From an uncultured Microbacteriaceae bacterium (GTDB lineage Bacteria > Actinomycetota > Actinomycetes > Actinomycetales > Microbacteriaceae), in assembly GCA_934661165.1 (NCBI GenBank), contig CAKUJB010000009.1, positions 1 through 31,495 of the forward strand: a DNA stretch of 31,495 bases, written 5' to 3'. The notes under the pieces were generated by a model. It was not told the origin of the DNA. It was given only the letters and a program-made list of their open reading frames with translations, and searched no databases. A program made the translations under genes and the position numbers. Shown piece after piece: positions 6,338 to 14,185 of the stretch (within the stretch, counting starts at the first letter, position 1; each line of letters starts with the position of its first letter).

Positions 6338-8914
6338 ATGGCCGTGACGGACGCGGGCGAGACGCAGGAGGCTGCGGGCTACGACATTCAGTCGATCCAG
6401 GCGAAGTGGCAGGCCTACTGGGAGGCGGAGGGCACCTTCGTCACCCGGGACGACGACCCGCGGCCGCGCAAGTACGTCCTCGACATGTTCCCGTACCCCT
6501 CGGGGGACCTGCACATGGGGCACGCGGAGGCATTCGCGTTCGGCGACATCGTCGCGCGGTACTGGCGTCAGCGCGGCTTCAACGTGCTGCACCCCATCGG
6601 GTGGGACTCCTTCGGGCTGCCCGCGGAGAACGCGGCGATCCAGCGCGGCGCGAACCCCGTCACCTGGACGTACGACAACATCGCCCAGCAGCGCGAGTCC
6701 TTCCACCGCTATGGCGTGAGCTTCGACTGGTCGCGCGTCCTGCACACGAGCGACCCCGAGTACTACAAGTGGAATCAGTGGCTCTTCCTCCGCCTCTTCG
6801 AGCGGGGACTGGCCTACCGCAAGGAGAGCTGGGTCAACTGGGACCCGGTCGACCAGACCGTCCTCGCGAACGAACAGGTGCTCGCCGACGGCACGAGCGA
6901 GCGCACCGGCGCGCTCGTCGTGAAGAAGAAGCTCACGCAGTGGTACTTCCGGGTCACCGAGTACGCCGACCGGCTGCTCGACGACCTCAACCAGCTCGAA
7001 GGCACCTGGCCGAGCCGCGTCCTCCAGATGCAGCGCAACTGGATCGGCCGCTCGATCGGTGCCGACGTCGACTTCGTGATCGAGGGGCGCGAGGAGCCCG
7101 TCACCGTCTTCACGACCCGCCCCGACACGCTCTTCGGCGCGACGTTCATGGTCGTCGCGCCCGACTCCGACCTCGCGGCCGAGCTCGCCGCCGGCTCGAG
7201 CGCCGAGGTGCGGATGGCGTTCCAGGACTACCTCGAGCGCACCGGCCGGCTCAGCGAGATCGAGCGGCAGGACGCCGAGCGGCCGAAGACCGGGATCCCG
7301 CTCGAGCGCTGGGCGATCAACCCGCTCAGCGGTGAGCGCCTGCCGATCTGGGCCGCCGACTACGTGCTCGCCGACTACGGGCACGGCGCGGTCATGGCGG
7401 TGCCGGCCCACGACCAGCGCGACCTCGACTTCGCGCGGAAGTTCGACCTCCCGGTGCGCATCGTCGTCGACACGACGGCGCCGATCACCGGCGCGGTCCC
7501 GGTCATCCCGCTCGACCCCGAGACCGGTGAGCCGATGGTGCCCATCGATCTCGCCGAGATCGACCCCGCGATCACCGGCAAGGCGCTCGCGGGCGACGGT
7601 CGGCTCGTCAACTCCGGGCCGCTCGACGGCCTCTCGAAGCAGCACGCGATCACCCGCGTCGTCGAGCTCCTCGAGGAGCGGGGCACCGGCCGGGCGGCGA
7701 AGAACTACCGGCTGCGCGACTGGCTCATCTCCCGCCAGCGGTTCTGGGGCACGCCGATCCCGATCATCCACGGCGCCGACGGCGAGCTCGTGCCCGTGCC
7801 GGAGGACCAGCTGCCGATCGTGCTCCCGCCGACCGACGGCCTCGACCTCAAGCCGAAGGGGCAGTCCCCGCTCGGCGCCGCGACCGACTGGGTCGAGGTG
7901 CCTGACCCGCGCGACGGCAGCCCCGCGCGCCGGGACGCCGATACCATGGACACCTTCGTCGACTCCTCGTGGTACTTCCTGCGCTTCCTCGACGCGCATG
8001 ATGACACCCGCGCATTCGATCCCGCGAAGGCCGAGCGCTGGGCGCCCGTCGACCAGTACGTCGGCGGGGTCGAGCACGCGATCCTCCACCTGCTCTACGC
8101 GCGATTCATCACGAAGGTGCTCTTCGACATGGGGCTCGTGAGCTTCACCGAGCCGTTCTCCGCGCTGCTCAACCAGGGGATGGTCCTCGGCACCGACGGC
8201 AAGAAGCTCTCGAAGCGCTCCGGCAAGGGCGCGACGTTCGCCGGCCAGCTCGAGGAGCACGGTGCCGACGCGCTGCGCCTCGCGCTCGCGTTCGCCGGGC
8301 CGCCGGAGGAGAACATCCACTGGGCGGACGTCCAGCCGGGCGCGGCGGCGCGATTCCTCGGCCGCGCATTCCGCCTGGCGACCGAGGTGACCTCGCCGAC
8401 CGACGTCGTGTGGAAGGACGGCGACCTCGCGCTGCGCCGCGCGACGCACCGCTTCCTCGCCGACGGCGTGCAGCTCGCCGAAGGGCTGAAGTTCAACGTC
8501 CTCATCGCGCGGCTCATGGAGCTGTCGAACGCGATCCGCCGCACGCTCGACGCGGTCGGCGGCGCGGACCCGGCCGTCCGCGAGGCCGTCGAGGTGCTCA
8601 CCGTCGGCATCTCCCTCTTCGCCCCGCACACCGCGGAGGAGATGTGGGAGCGGCTCGGGCACGCGCCCTCAGTCGCCTACGCGGGCTGGCGCCGCCCGGA
8701 CCCGGCGCTCCTCGTCGACGACACGGTCACCGCGATCGTGCAGGTCAACGGCAAGGTGCGCGACCGGCTCGAGGTGCCGGCGAAGATCGACGGCGCCGAG
8801 CTCGAGTCGCTCGCCCGCGCGTCCGAGAACGTGCAGCGCGCGATCGGCGACCAGGAGATCGTCAAGGTCATCGTGCGGGCGCCATCCCTCGTCAACATCG
8901 CGACGAAGGGCTGA
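6338..8914 (+). CDS. leuS: Leucyl-tRNA synthetase
   Basis: An 858-residue class I synthetase that charges tRNA-Leu in the cytoplasm. The HIGH-class motif is HMGH (59-62), after the leucine-pocket sequence FPYPSGDLHM. The CP1 editing insertion contains TTRPDTLFGATFMVVAP (near 260) and GAVMAVPAHDQRD (near 350). The catalytic core resumes with RDWLISRQRFWG, then the tRNA-binding domain and the C-terminal VQVNGKVR block. Oddity: the KMSKS loop reads KLSKR (623-627); the catalytically important second lysine is kept but methionine and serine are replaced. Start choice is uncertain: ATG 6338 is given, but the -10 box at 6330 suggests a leaderless GTG start at 6344, two codons shorter. leuS ends 62 bp before comEA and is probably transcribed alone. 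Confidence 0.97.
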   Translation: MAVTDAGETQEAAGYDIQSIQAKWQAYWEAEGTFVTRDDDPRPRKYVLDMFPYPSGDLHMGHAEAFAFGDIVARYWRQRGFNVLHPIGWDSFGLPAENAAIQRGANPVTWTYDNIAQQRESFHRYGVSFDWSRVLHTSDPEYYKWNQWLFLRLFERGLAYRKESWVNWDPVDQTVLANEQVLADGTSERTGALVVKKKLTQWYFRVTEYADRLLDDLNQLEGTWPSRVLQMQRNWIGRSIGADVDFVIEGREEPVTVFTTRPDTLFGATFMVVAPDSDLAAELAAGSSAEVRMAFQDYLERTGRLSEIERQDAERPKTGIPLERWAINPLSGERLPIWAADYVLADYGHGAVMAVPAHDQRDLDFARKFDLPVRIVVDTTAPITGAVPVIPLDPETGEPMVPIDLAEIDPAITGKALAGDGRLVNSGPLDGLSKQHAITRVVELLEERGTGRAAKNYRLRDWLISRQRFWGTPIPIIHGADGELVPVPEDQLPIVLPPTDGLDLKPKGQSPLGAATDWVEVPDPRDGSPARRDADTMDTFVDSSWYFLRFLDAHDDTRAFDPAKAERWAPVDQYVGGVEHAILHLLYARFITKVLFDMGLVSFTEPFSALLNQGMVLGTDGKKLSKRSGKGATFAGQLEEHGADALRLALAFAGPPEENIHWADVQPGAAARFLGRAFRLATEVTSPTDVVWKDGDLALRRATHRFLADGVQLAEGLKFNVLIARLMELSNAIRRTLDAVGGADPAVREAVEVLTVGISLFAPHTAEEMWERLGHAPSVAYAGWRRPDPALLVDDTVTAIVQVNGKVRDRLEVPAKIDGAELESLARASENVQRAIGDQEIVKVIVRAPSLVNIATKG

Positions 8915-8964
8915 GCTCTCCACAGGTCTGGAGGCCCTCGGCGGCGTCCGTCGCCGTTCGGCCC

Positions 8965-8970
8965 TAGCCT
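8965..8970 (+). promoter_or_regulatory. comEA -10 box (TAGCCT)
   Basis: TAGCCT ends 7 nt before the GTG start of comEA at 8977, and there is no Shine-Dalgarno between them. This fits a leaderless transcript carrying comEA and comEC. Confidence 0.5.
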
Positions 8971-8976
8971 GCGGGC

Positions 8977-9585
8977 GTGACGATCGAACTCGGCCCGCCG
9001 CCTGGCTCCCGCCTGCGCATCGCGGTCGGCGCCGCCGTCGTGCTCGTCATCGTCGGGCTCGTCGCGACGGTCCTCGCCGCGATGCTCAGCCCGCGCGGCG
9101 CGGTCGCGGAGGCGATCACCGGCCCGGCGGTGACGATCGAGACCGCCGCGCCGGCGGACGAGGACGCGCTCGTCCACGTGCTCGGCGCGGTCGCGCGCCC
9201 GGGCGTCTACCGGCTCACGCCCGGGGCACGGGTGCTCGACGCGATCGCGGCCGCGGGCGGTCTCACCGCCGAGGCGGCGCCTGACGGCGTCAACCTCGCG
9301 CGACCCGTCGTCGACGCCGAGCAGCTCGTCGTCCCGCGCGTCGGCGAGGTGCTCCCCGCGGCCCCAGCCGGACCGTCCGGCGTGCGCGCGGACGGTCGCG
9401 TCGACCTCAACACCGCCGACGCCGACGCGCTCGAGACGCTGCCGGGGGTGGGCCCGGCGACCGCCGAGCGCATCATCCGGTGGCGGGAGGCGAACGGCGG
9501 CTTCCGCGCCGTCGAGGACCTCCTCGCGATCAGCGGCATCGGGGCGCGCACGCTCGAAGCCCTGCGCGACCTCGTGACGGTGTGA
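8977..9585 (+). CDS. comEA: ComEA-type DNA-binding competence protein
   Basis: A 202-residue membrane-anchored, extracytoplasmic DNA receptor of natural transformation. One transmembrane helix is at 14-37; an SLBB-type domain spans about 65-124 (VHVLGAVARPGVYRL); and a double helix-hairpin-helix domain occupies 142-202 (VDLNTADADALETLPGVGPA, then ISGIGARTLEALRDL), which grips the DNA backbone without sequence specificity. The order TM-SLBB-HhH is the standard Gram-positive ComEA layout. The start is GTG 8977, 7 nt after a TAGCCT box. The comEC gene begins 3 bp after the stop, so the two are co-transcribed. Whether this organism is transformable cannot be told from two genes; comEA/comEC are widespread in actinobacteria with few proven cases. 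Confidence 0.93.
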   Translation: MTIELGPPPGSRLRIAVGAAVVLVIVGLVATVLAAMLSPRGAVAEAITGPAVTIETAAPADEDALVHVLGAVARPGVYRLTPGARVLDAIAAAGGLTAEAAPDGVNLARPVVDAEQLVVPRVGEVLPAAPAGPSGVRADGRVDLNTADADALETLPGVGPATAERIIRWREANGGFRAVEDLLAISGIGARTLEALRDLVTV

Positions 9586-9588
9586 GCC

Positions 9589-12003
9589 GTGCGCGCGGGG
9601 CTGCGGGACCTGCGACTCGTGCCCGCGGCGATCCTCGGCTGGTGCGTCGCGGCGGTGCTCACCGGCACGCGCGGAGCCGAGGCTGCGGCGCCCGTCGTCG
9701 CGGTGGTCGCCTGGCTGCTCGCCGCGGGGTGCTGCGCGTTGGCCGTGGCGGCTCGCGCGCCGCGCGTCGCGTCGCGCGTCGCGTCGGGAGTGCAGGCGGT
9801 GTCGCCGAGCGCAGGCGGAATCCCGGCGGAACCGCCTGCGCTCGGCGACAGTGCCGGGTTTCGGGGGCGGGCCCTCGCATTCCTGCCGGCCGCGGCCGTC
9901 GCGGGGATCGCCGCGGCGTGGCCCGCGACGACGATCGCGCTCGGCGGTGAGGGACGGTACGACGACGTCCCCGACTGGGCGATGGCCGCCGAGCCGCTCC
10001 GGGCGCGCTTCCGGGAGCTCGTCGCCGACTTGCCGGGGGAGGGCGGCGCCCTGCTGCCTGGGCTCGCGATCGGCGATGAGGCCATGGTGGGGCCCGCGCT
10101 GCGGGAGGCGATGCGTGCGACCTCGCTCACGCACCTCACCGCCGTGTCGGGGGCGAACTGCGCGCTCGTCGTCGGCGCCGTCATGGTCGGCGGGGCGCTC
10201 CTCGGCATCCCGCGGCGCGCGCGGATCGTGCTCGCGCTCCTCGCGCTCGCCGCATTCGTCGCGCTCGTCACGCCGCAGCCGTCGGTCGTGCGCGCGGCGG
10301 TCATGGCGGCGTTCGCGCTCGGTGGTCTCGCGGCCGCCCGGCCCATGCAGGGCCTCCCGCTGCTGTGCGCGGCGATCGTGGGCATCGTCGGCGTCGTGCC
10401 GGCCGCCGGGCTCGAGCTCGGCTTCCTGCTGTCCGTGCTGGCGACCGCGGGTCTGCTCGTGCTGAGCGGTCCGCTCGCGGACCTCGCAGGGCGTGTGCTG
10501 CCGCGGCGGCTCGCGCTCGCCCTCGCCGTGCCGGTGGCCGCCCAGCTCGCGGTGCAGCCCGCGATCGCGCTCGTCCAGCCCGAGCTGCCGACGTACGGCA
10601 TCGTCGCGAATCTGCTCGCCGTCCCCGCCGCGCCGGTCGCCACGGTGCTCGGCATGCTCGCCTGTCTGATCGCGCCCGCGCTGCCGCAGGTCGCGGCCGG
10701 CATCGCGTGGCTCGGCTGGCTGCCGGCGCAGTGGATCGGCTCAATCGCGACGACGCTTGCGGGCTGGCCCGCCGCGAGACTGCCCTGGCCGGAGGGGCTC
10801 GTCGGTGTCGCGCTTCACGCGGGGCTGCTGCTCGCCGTCGTCATCGCCCTGCTCGCGCTCGGCACGAGGCGTCTCGTCGCCAGCCTCCTCGTCGTCGGCG
10901 CCGGGTTCGCATATGTCGGCGCGCTGCTCGGCGCCGGCGCGGTGTCGAGCGCCGGCCGGCCGGGGGACTGGCGCATCGCGATGTGCGACGTCGGCCAGGG
11001 CGATGCGGTGCTCGTGCGCAGCGCCGGCGCCGTGGCCCTCGTCGACACGGGGCCGGACCCGGCGGCGCTGCGCGGCTGCCTTCGCGACCTCGGCATCTCT
11101 CGCGTCGATCTGCTGGTCCTCAGCCATTTCGACCGGGATCACGTCGGCGGGATGAATGCGGTGCTCGGCCGCGTCGGCACCGTGCTCTCCGGGCCGGCGG
11201 ACCCCGCCTCCGTCGCGGAGGTCCTTCAGCCGCTCGAGGCCAGCGGCGCGGTGATGGTGCACGGCTTCGCGGGGGACCGCGGCACGCTCGGCGCCGCGAC
11301 GTGGCGGGTGCTGTGGCCGCCCGCCCGGGGCAGCCCCGCCCCGGGCAACGACGCGAGCCTCGTCTGGCGGGTCGAGCTCGGTCCGTCCGGGAGCGAGCCG
11401 AGTGCGATCTTCCTCGGCGATCTCGGGGAGGCGGCACAGGCCCGGCTCCTCGGGCGGGGCGTCGGCGGCCCGGTCGACGTCGTCAAGGTGAGTCACCACG
11501 GCAGCGCCGACCAGTTCGCCGCGCTCTATGCCGGGCTCGACGCGCGGATCGCGCTCATCGGGGTGGGCCGCGACAACGACTACGGGCATCCGGCCGCGAC
11601 GATCCTCGACGACCTGGCGGCACAGGACGTGCTCGTCGGCCGCACCGACAACGAGGGACTCCTGCTCGTGGCCGCAGGCGTCGATGGCGAGCCCGTGCTG
11701 TGGCGCTCCCGCGGGGAGTCGCGTGGCGTGCACGAACGCAGGACGCATGCGCGAGGGGAGGAGAGTGGGACGAGGTTCATCCTCGCCTCGCGCATGCGTC
11801 CTGCGCTCGGGCTCCGGAGCCGCGACGTAGGTGGCGCGAAGTACTCTGGACGGCATGGCGCGCGCGACGACACCACGGTCCGGCCGCGGCGGCGCCAGTG
11901 CGCCGAGCGGGATCCCGTGGCACGATATCCGGCCCGCCCCGATCGTCCTGCTGAGCGGGCCGGAGCAGTTCCTCGCCGACCGCGCGAGCCGCCTGCTGCG
12001 TGA
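9589..12003 (+). CDS. comEC: ComEC/Rec2 DNA-uptake channel, with an unusual C-terminal extension
   Basis: An 804-codon frame for the channel that carries single-stranded DNA across the membrane in transformation. Parts in order: N-terminal hydrophobic region (about 8-120); competence domain with LTHLTAVSGANC (178-189) and many membrane helices to about 460; C-terminal metallo-beta-lactamase-like domain with CDVGQGDAVLVRS (near 465), SHFDRDHVGG (512-521) and VSHHGS (634-639). Start GTG 9589. Homology to ComEC appears to end near residue 708 (LWRSR, about base 11712). The remaining 95 codons are arginine-rich, run through a 20-bp inverted repeat and overlap holA by 149 bp, so they look like untranslated-style sequence read by chance or a recent loss of the stop. 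Residues 58-88 contain a tandem RVAS repeat and a 19-bp palindrome. The gene is confident; the 3' end is doubtful. Confidence 0.9.
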   Translation: MRAGLRDLRLVPAAILGWCVAAVLTGTRGAEAAAPVVAVVAWLLAAGCCALAVAARAPRVASRVASGVQAVSPSAGGIPAEPPALGDSAGFRGRALAFLPAAAVAGIAAAWPATTIALGGEGRYDDVPDWAMAAEPLRARFRELVADLPGEGGALLPGLAIGDEAMVGPALREAMRATSLTHLTAVSGANCALVVGAVMVGGALLGIPRRARIVLALLALAAFVALVTPQPSVVRAAVMAAFALGGLAAARPMQGLPLLCAAIVGIVGVVPAAGLELGFLLSVLATAGLLVLSGPLADLAGRVLPRRLALALAVPVAAQLAVQPAIALVQPELPTYGIVANLLAVPAAPVATVLGMLACLIAPALPQVAAGIAWLGWLPAQWIGSIATTLAGWPAARLPWPEGLVGVALHAGLLLAVVIALLALGTRRLVASLLVVGAGFAYVGALLGAGAVSSAGRPGDWRIAMCDVGQGDAVLVRSAGAVALVDTGPDPAALRGCLRDLGISRVDLLVLSHFDRDHVGGMNAVLGRVGTVLSGPADPASVAEVLQPLEASGAVMVHGFAGDRGTLGAATWRVLWPPARGSPAPGNDASLVWRVELGPSGSEPSAIFLGDLGEAAQARLLGRGVGGPVDVVKVSHHGSADQFAALYAGLDARIALIGVGRDNDYGHPAATILDDLAAQDVLVGRTDNEGLLLVAAGVDGEPVLWRSRGESRGVHERRTHARGEESGTRFILASRMRPALGLRSRDVGGAKYSGRHGARDDTTVRPRRRQCAERDPVARYPARPDRPAERAGAVPRRPREPPAA
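9762..9785 (+). repeat. 12-bp perfect tandem duplication inside comEC
   Basis: GCGCGTCGCGTC occurs twice back to back (9762-9773 and 9774-9785). Twelve bases are four codons, so the reading frame is kept and RVAS is repeated. It lies 14 bp before the palindrome at 9800-9850. Replication slippage is the simplest origin. Confidence 0.85.
9800..9850. repeat. 19-bp perfect inverted repeat inside the comEC coding region
   Basis: TGTCGCCGAGCGCAGGCGG (9800-9818) is exactly complementary to 9832-9850, with a 13-nt loop. It encodes a Ser/Pro/Gly/Ala-rich linker of comEC without breaking the frame. The CCGAGCGCAGG core recurs in the palindrome at 11737-11810. A perfect hairpin of this size in a coding region is unlikely to be chance and suggests a small inserted palindromic element. 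Confidence 0.8.
11737..11805. repeat. 20-bp perfect inverted repeat at the comEC/holA junction
   Basis: CGCAGGACGCATGCGCGAGG (11737-11756) is exactly complementary to 11786-11805. The 29-nt spacer holds a second small hairpin, CGAGG (11771-11775) with CCTCG (11781-11785). It lies just past the point where comEC homology fades and before the holA promoter, so it could be a REP-like element or act as a transcription or mRNA-decay barrier. There is no T-run. Confidence 0.8.
11842..11847 (+). promoter_or_regulatory. holA -10 box (TACTCT)
   Basis: TACTCT ends 8 nt before the ATG at 11855, with no Shine-Dalgarno between. It supports ATG 11855 as the start of holA and an mRNA independent of comEC. 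Confidence 0.45.
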
Positions 12004-12880
12004 TCGTCTGCGCGAGCAGGACCCGGGCCTCGAGGTGAGCGACATCGATGCCGCCGCCTACGCGCCGGGGGAGCTGCTCACGCTCGCGAGCCCGTCCCTC
12101 TTCGGCGAGGCGCGACTCATCCGGGTGAGCGGTGCGGAGCGGTGCACCGACGCATTCCTCGAGGAGGCGGTGGCGTATCTCGCCGCGCCCGCGGACGACA
12201 CGGTCGTGCTCATCCGGCATGCCGGCGGCGTCCGGGGCAAGCGGCTGCTCGACGCGATCCGAGCCGGCACCGGCGGCGCGATCGAGGTCGCCTGCACGGA
12301 GCTCAAGGGCGACCAGGCCCGCGCGGAGTTCGTGAGCGCCGAGGCCCGCACCGCCGGACGCCGGATCGCGCCGGGCGCGGTGCGCCGACTCGTCGCGGCG
12401 TTCGGCGGCGACCTCGCGGAGCTCGCGGGCGCGATGCAGCAGCTCCTCGACGACGTCGAGGGGGACATCACCGAGGCCGAGGTCGAGCGGTATCACGGCG
12501 GACGCATCGAGACGACGGCGTTCGACGTCGCCGATGCGGCGCTCGCCGGGCGCTTGGGCGACGCCCTCGTGCTGCTGCGCCACGCCCTCGACTCCGGCGC
12601 GGATCCCGTGCCGGTCGTCGCGGCCTTCGCGATGAAGGTGCGCGGCATGGCGAAGGTCGCGGGGATGCGTGGCGGCGGCGGCGCGCTCGCCGGCCGACTC
12701 GGCATGGCCCCCTGGCAGGTCGACCGCGCGCGGCGCGACGCCGCAGGCTGGACCGATGCGGGGCTCGCGGTCGCGGTCGAGACGGTCGCCGCGACGGATG
12801 CCGCCGTGAAAGGCGCGGGGCGCGACCCCGTCTACGCGCTCGAGCGGATGGTCAGGGTCATCGCGGACCGGGGGATGTAG
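11855..12880 (+). CDS. holA: DNA polymerase III delta subunit
   Basis: A 341-residue clamp-loader subunit that opens the sliding clamp during replication. The N-terminal part has the family pattern IVLLSGPEQFLADRASRLLRDRL (about 29-51), followed by the SLFGEARLIRV strand (about 80-90), an AAA+-like domain lacking ATP-binding motifs as in delta, and the C-terminal helical collar (from about 215, TTAFDVADAALAGRLGDALVLLRHAL). Length matches actinobacterial HolA. The open frame could start at GTG 11831, but ATG 11855 lies 8 nt after TACTCT and gives the usual N-terminus. The first 50 codons overlap the 3' end of the comEC frame in another frame. It is followed by a bidirectional terminator and convergent rpsT, a common actinobacterial arrangement. 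Confidence 0.93.
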   Translation: MARATTPRSGRGGASAPSGIPWHDIRPAPIVLLSGPEQFLADRASRLLRDRLREQDPGLEVSDIDAAAYAPGELLTLASPSLFGEARLIRVSGAERCTDAFLEEAVAYLAAPADDTVVLIRHAGGVRGKRLLDAIRAGTGGAIEVACTELKGDQARAEFVSAEARTAGRRIAPGAVRRLVAAFGGDLAELAGAMQQLLDDVEGDITEAEVERYHGGRIETTAFDVADAALAGRLGDALVLLRHALDSGADPVPVVAAFAMKVRGMAKVAGMRGGGGALAGRLGMAPWQVDRARRDAAGWTDAGLAVAVETVAATDAAVKGAGRDPVYALERMVRVIADRGM

Positions 12881-12889
12881 GCGACCCCG

Positions 12890-12909
12890 CGCATTCCTCG
12901 CCGAATGCG
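12890..12909. repeat. Inverted pair of the word GAATGCG
   Basis: CGCATTC (12890-12896) and GAATGCG (12903-12909) face each other across 6 nt, directly before the terminator hairpin at 12910. The same word is strongly over-represented across the window. Confidence 0.75.
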
Positions 12910-12935
12910 GAAGGCCCCGCCGGAGCGGGGCCTTC
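12910..12935. terminator. Bidirectional terminator between holA and rpsT
   Basis: GAAGGCCCCGC (12910-12920) pairs perfectly with GCGGGGCCTTC (12925-12935) around a CGGA tetraloop. It lies 30 bp after the holA stop and 38 bp after the convergent rpsT stop, so it can serve both genes. There is no T-run, as is frequent for high-GC hairpin terminators. Confidence 0.8.
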
Positions 12936-12972
12936 GCGGATCGACGAAGCCGTCAGCGGCTCGTCGGGATGC

Positions 12973-13233
12973 TCAGAGGGACGCGACCTGGGTCGCGATC
13001 GCCGACTTGCGGTTCGCGGCCTGGTTCTTGTGGATGACGCCCTTCGACACCGCCTTGTCGAGCTTCTTCGTCGCCGTCTGCAGCGCCTCCGAGGCCTTCG
13101 CCTTGTCGCCGGCCGCGACGGCCTCGCGGGTGCGGCGGATCGCCGTCTTCAGCTCGCTCTTCACGGCCTTGTTGCGCTCGTGCGCCTTCTCGTTCTGCTT
13201 GTTCCGCTTGATCTGGGACTTGATGTTCGCCAA
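12973..13233 (-). CDS. rpsT: Ribosomal protein S20
   Basis: An 86-residue basic protein of the 30S subunit that binds 16S rRNA during assembly. The sequence after the start (ANIKSQIKRNKQNEKAHERN) and the late block GVIHKNQAANRKSAIATQV are typical of S20. The start is TTG 13233: this gives the conserved N-terminus and has AAGGA 7 nt upstream, inside the palindrome AAGGATCCTT. Longer frames upstream are not S20-like. A rare TTG start is known for rpsT in several bacteria and may limit its translation. The gene is monocistronic, with a leader of roughly 90-100 nt behind a -10 box at 13334-13339, and shares a terminator with convergent holA. Confidence 0.96.
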   Translation of the reverse strand: MANIKSQIKRNKQNEKAHERNKAVKSELKTAIRRTREAVAAGDKAKASEALQTATKKLDKAVSKGVIHKNQAANRKSAIATQVASL

Positions 13234-13333
13234 GGAAGGATCCTTCGTGGTTGATCGGCAATGGACGGTCCCGGCCGGGTAGAGGGGTCCTGCCGAGGTG
13301 TCGCGCGGTGGGACGCGCGAAAGCCAAGGGTCA

Positions 13334-13339
13334 ACATTA
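13334..13339 (-). promoter_or_regulatory. Candidate rpsT -10 box (TAATGT)
   Basis: On the minus strand TAATGT stands in the AT-richest spot of the 119-bp gap between the hydrolase gene and rpsT. It would give a leader of about 95 nt. The adjoining TTGACC could alternatively be a -35, but no -10 lies at the right distance from it. Confidence 0.4.
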
Positions 13340-13352
13340 CCAGGCGCGCGGC

Positions 13353-14081
13353 TCACTCGCCATCGAGGATCGCCTTCGCCACGTCGGTCAGCAGTCGGTT
13401 GATCGCCGCCGGGTTCGCGAGGTTCACGACGTGCGGGGCGAGCGGGACGATCGAATGCCACGCATCGGGCGCGGCCTCCCAGAATCGCCGCTCGCCGAGT
13501 CGCATCTGGTCGAACTGCCCGGAGACGAACCACACGGGCACCTGGGCGTCCGCCGCGCGGCGCACCGAGTCGATCGGGTCGAGCTCGGCGACGGTGTTGA
13601 TCGCATCGAGCGCCGCCCCGAGCCCGATCCCGCCGGCGAGGAAGTCCTCGGCGCCCTCCGGGCCGAGCGCGATCGTCTGCGCGAGGCGCTGGGTGCGCAG
13701 CGCGAGCGCGCCCTGCCGCAGCAGCGACTCGCTCACTGCGCGGTAGACCTGCAGGCCGAAGGCGACGGGGGGTGTCGTGCAGCCCATCGCGATGAGGCCG
13801 TCGATCCGCTCCGGGCATCGGCCCGCGTACTCCATGGCGAGATAGCCCCCGAGCGACAGCCCGACGAGCACGACCGGCCCCTCGCCGGGCAGCGCGTCGA
13901 TCGCGTCGTCGATCGTCGCCATCGCGGCATCGAGGGTGAATGCGTCGTCCCGCATCCCGTGGCCGGGCAGGTCCGGCGCGACGACGACCGCACCCGCCGC
14001 CTCGAGGGCGACCCGCTGCGGCCGCCACATCGAGCTCGAGGTGATGAGCCCGTGCACGAGGACGAAGCGGGGCAGCGGCAC
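13353..14081 (-). CDS. Alpha/beta-hydrolase-fold protein
   Basis: A 242-residue cytoplasmic hydrolase; no signal peptide. The fold's landmarks are in order: oxyanion HG (HGLITSS, 10-16), nucleophile elbow GLSLGG with Ser76, acid Asp191 in SGQFDQMRL, and His217 in APHVVNL. Size and the DLPGHG motif (37-42) resemble small esterases, lactonases and MenH/BioH-like proteins, but the substrate cannot be named. The start is GTG 14081, 8 nt after TAGCCT on the minus strand, with no Shine-Dalgarno; the open frame runs further upstream to 14192 but that stretch is arginine-rich and overlaps lepA. It is divergent from lepA (104-bp gap) and lies 119 bp before rpsT on the same strand. Confidence 0.85.
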   Translation of the reverse strand: MPLPRFVLVHGLITSSSMWRPQRVALEAAGAVVVAPDLPGHGMRDDAFTLDAAMATIDDAIDALPGEGPVVLVGLSLGGYLAMEYAGRCPERIDGLIAMGCTTPPVAFGLQVYRAVSESLLRQGALALRTQRLAQTIALGPEGAEDFLAGGIGLGAALDAINTVAELDPIDSVRRAADAQVPVWFVSGQFDQMRLGERRFWEAAPDAWHSIVPLAPHVVNLANPAAINRLLTDVAKAILDGE

Positions 14082-14088
14082 GACAGCA

Positions 14089-14094
14089 AGGCTA
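14089..14094 (-). promoter_or_regulatory. -10 box of the alpha/beta hydrolase gene (TAGCCT)
   Basis: Read on the minus strand, TAGCCT ends 8 nt before the GTG at 14081. This fixes that GTG as the likely start and implies a leaderless mRNA. Confidence 0.45.
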
Positions 14095-14185
14095 TCGAGC
14101 GCCGCCGACTCGGTCCGCGCCCGGCGGCGCGACCCGGCGGACGAGTCGAGGTTTCCCCGCCGGGTCTGGGATGATGGACGACGCC

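Noticed and set aside
7906..7960. Promoter-like or start-like GATACCATGG inside leuS
   Set aside because: It lies within the coding sequence with no downstream reading frame that makes sense; AT-rich words arise by chance.
4232..8662. A 1,476-codon open frame on the minus strand across pabB and leuS
   Set aside because: Only the last 229 codons (4921-4232) are a real gene, the DedA protein. The rest is antisense to pabB and leuS, with Arg/Asp/Glu/Val-rich shadow composition typical of GC-rich DNA.
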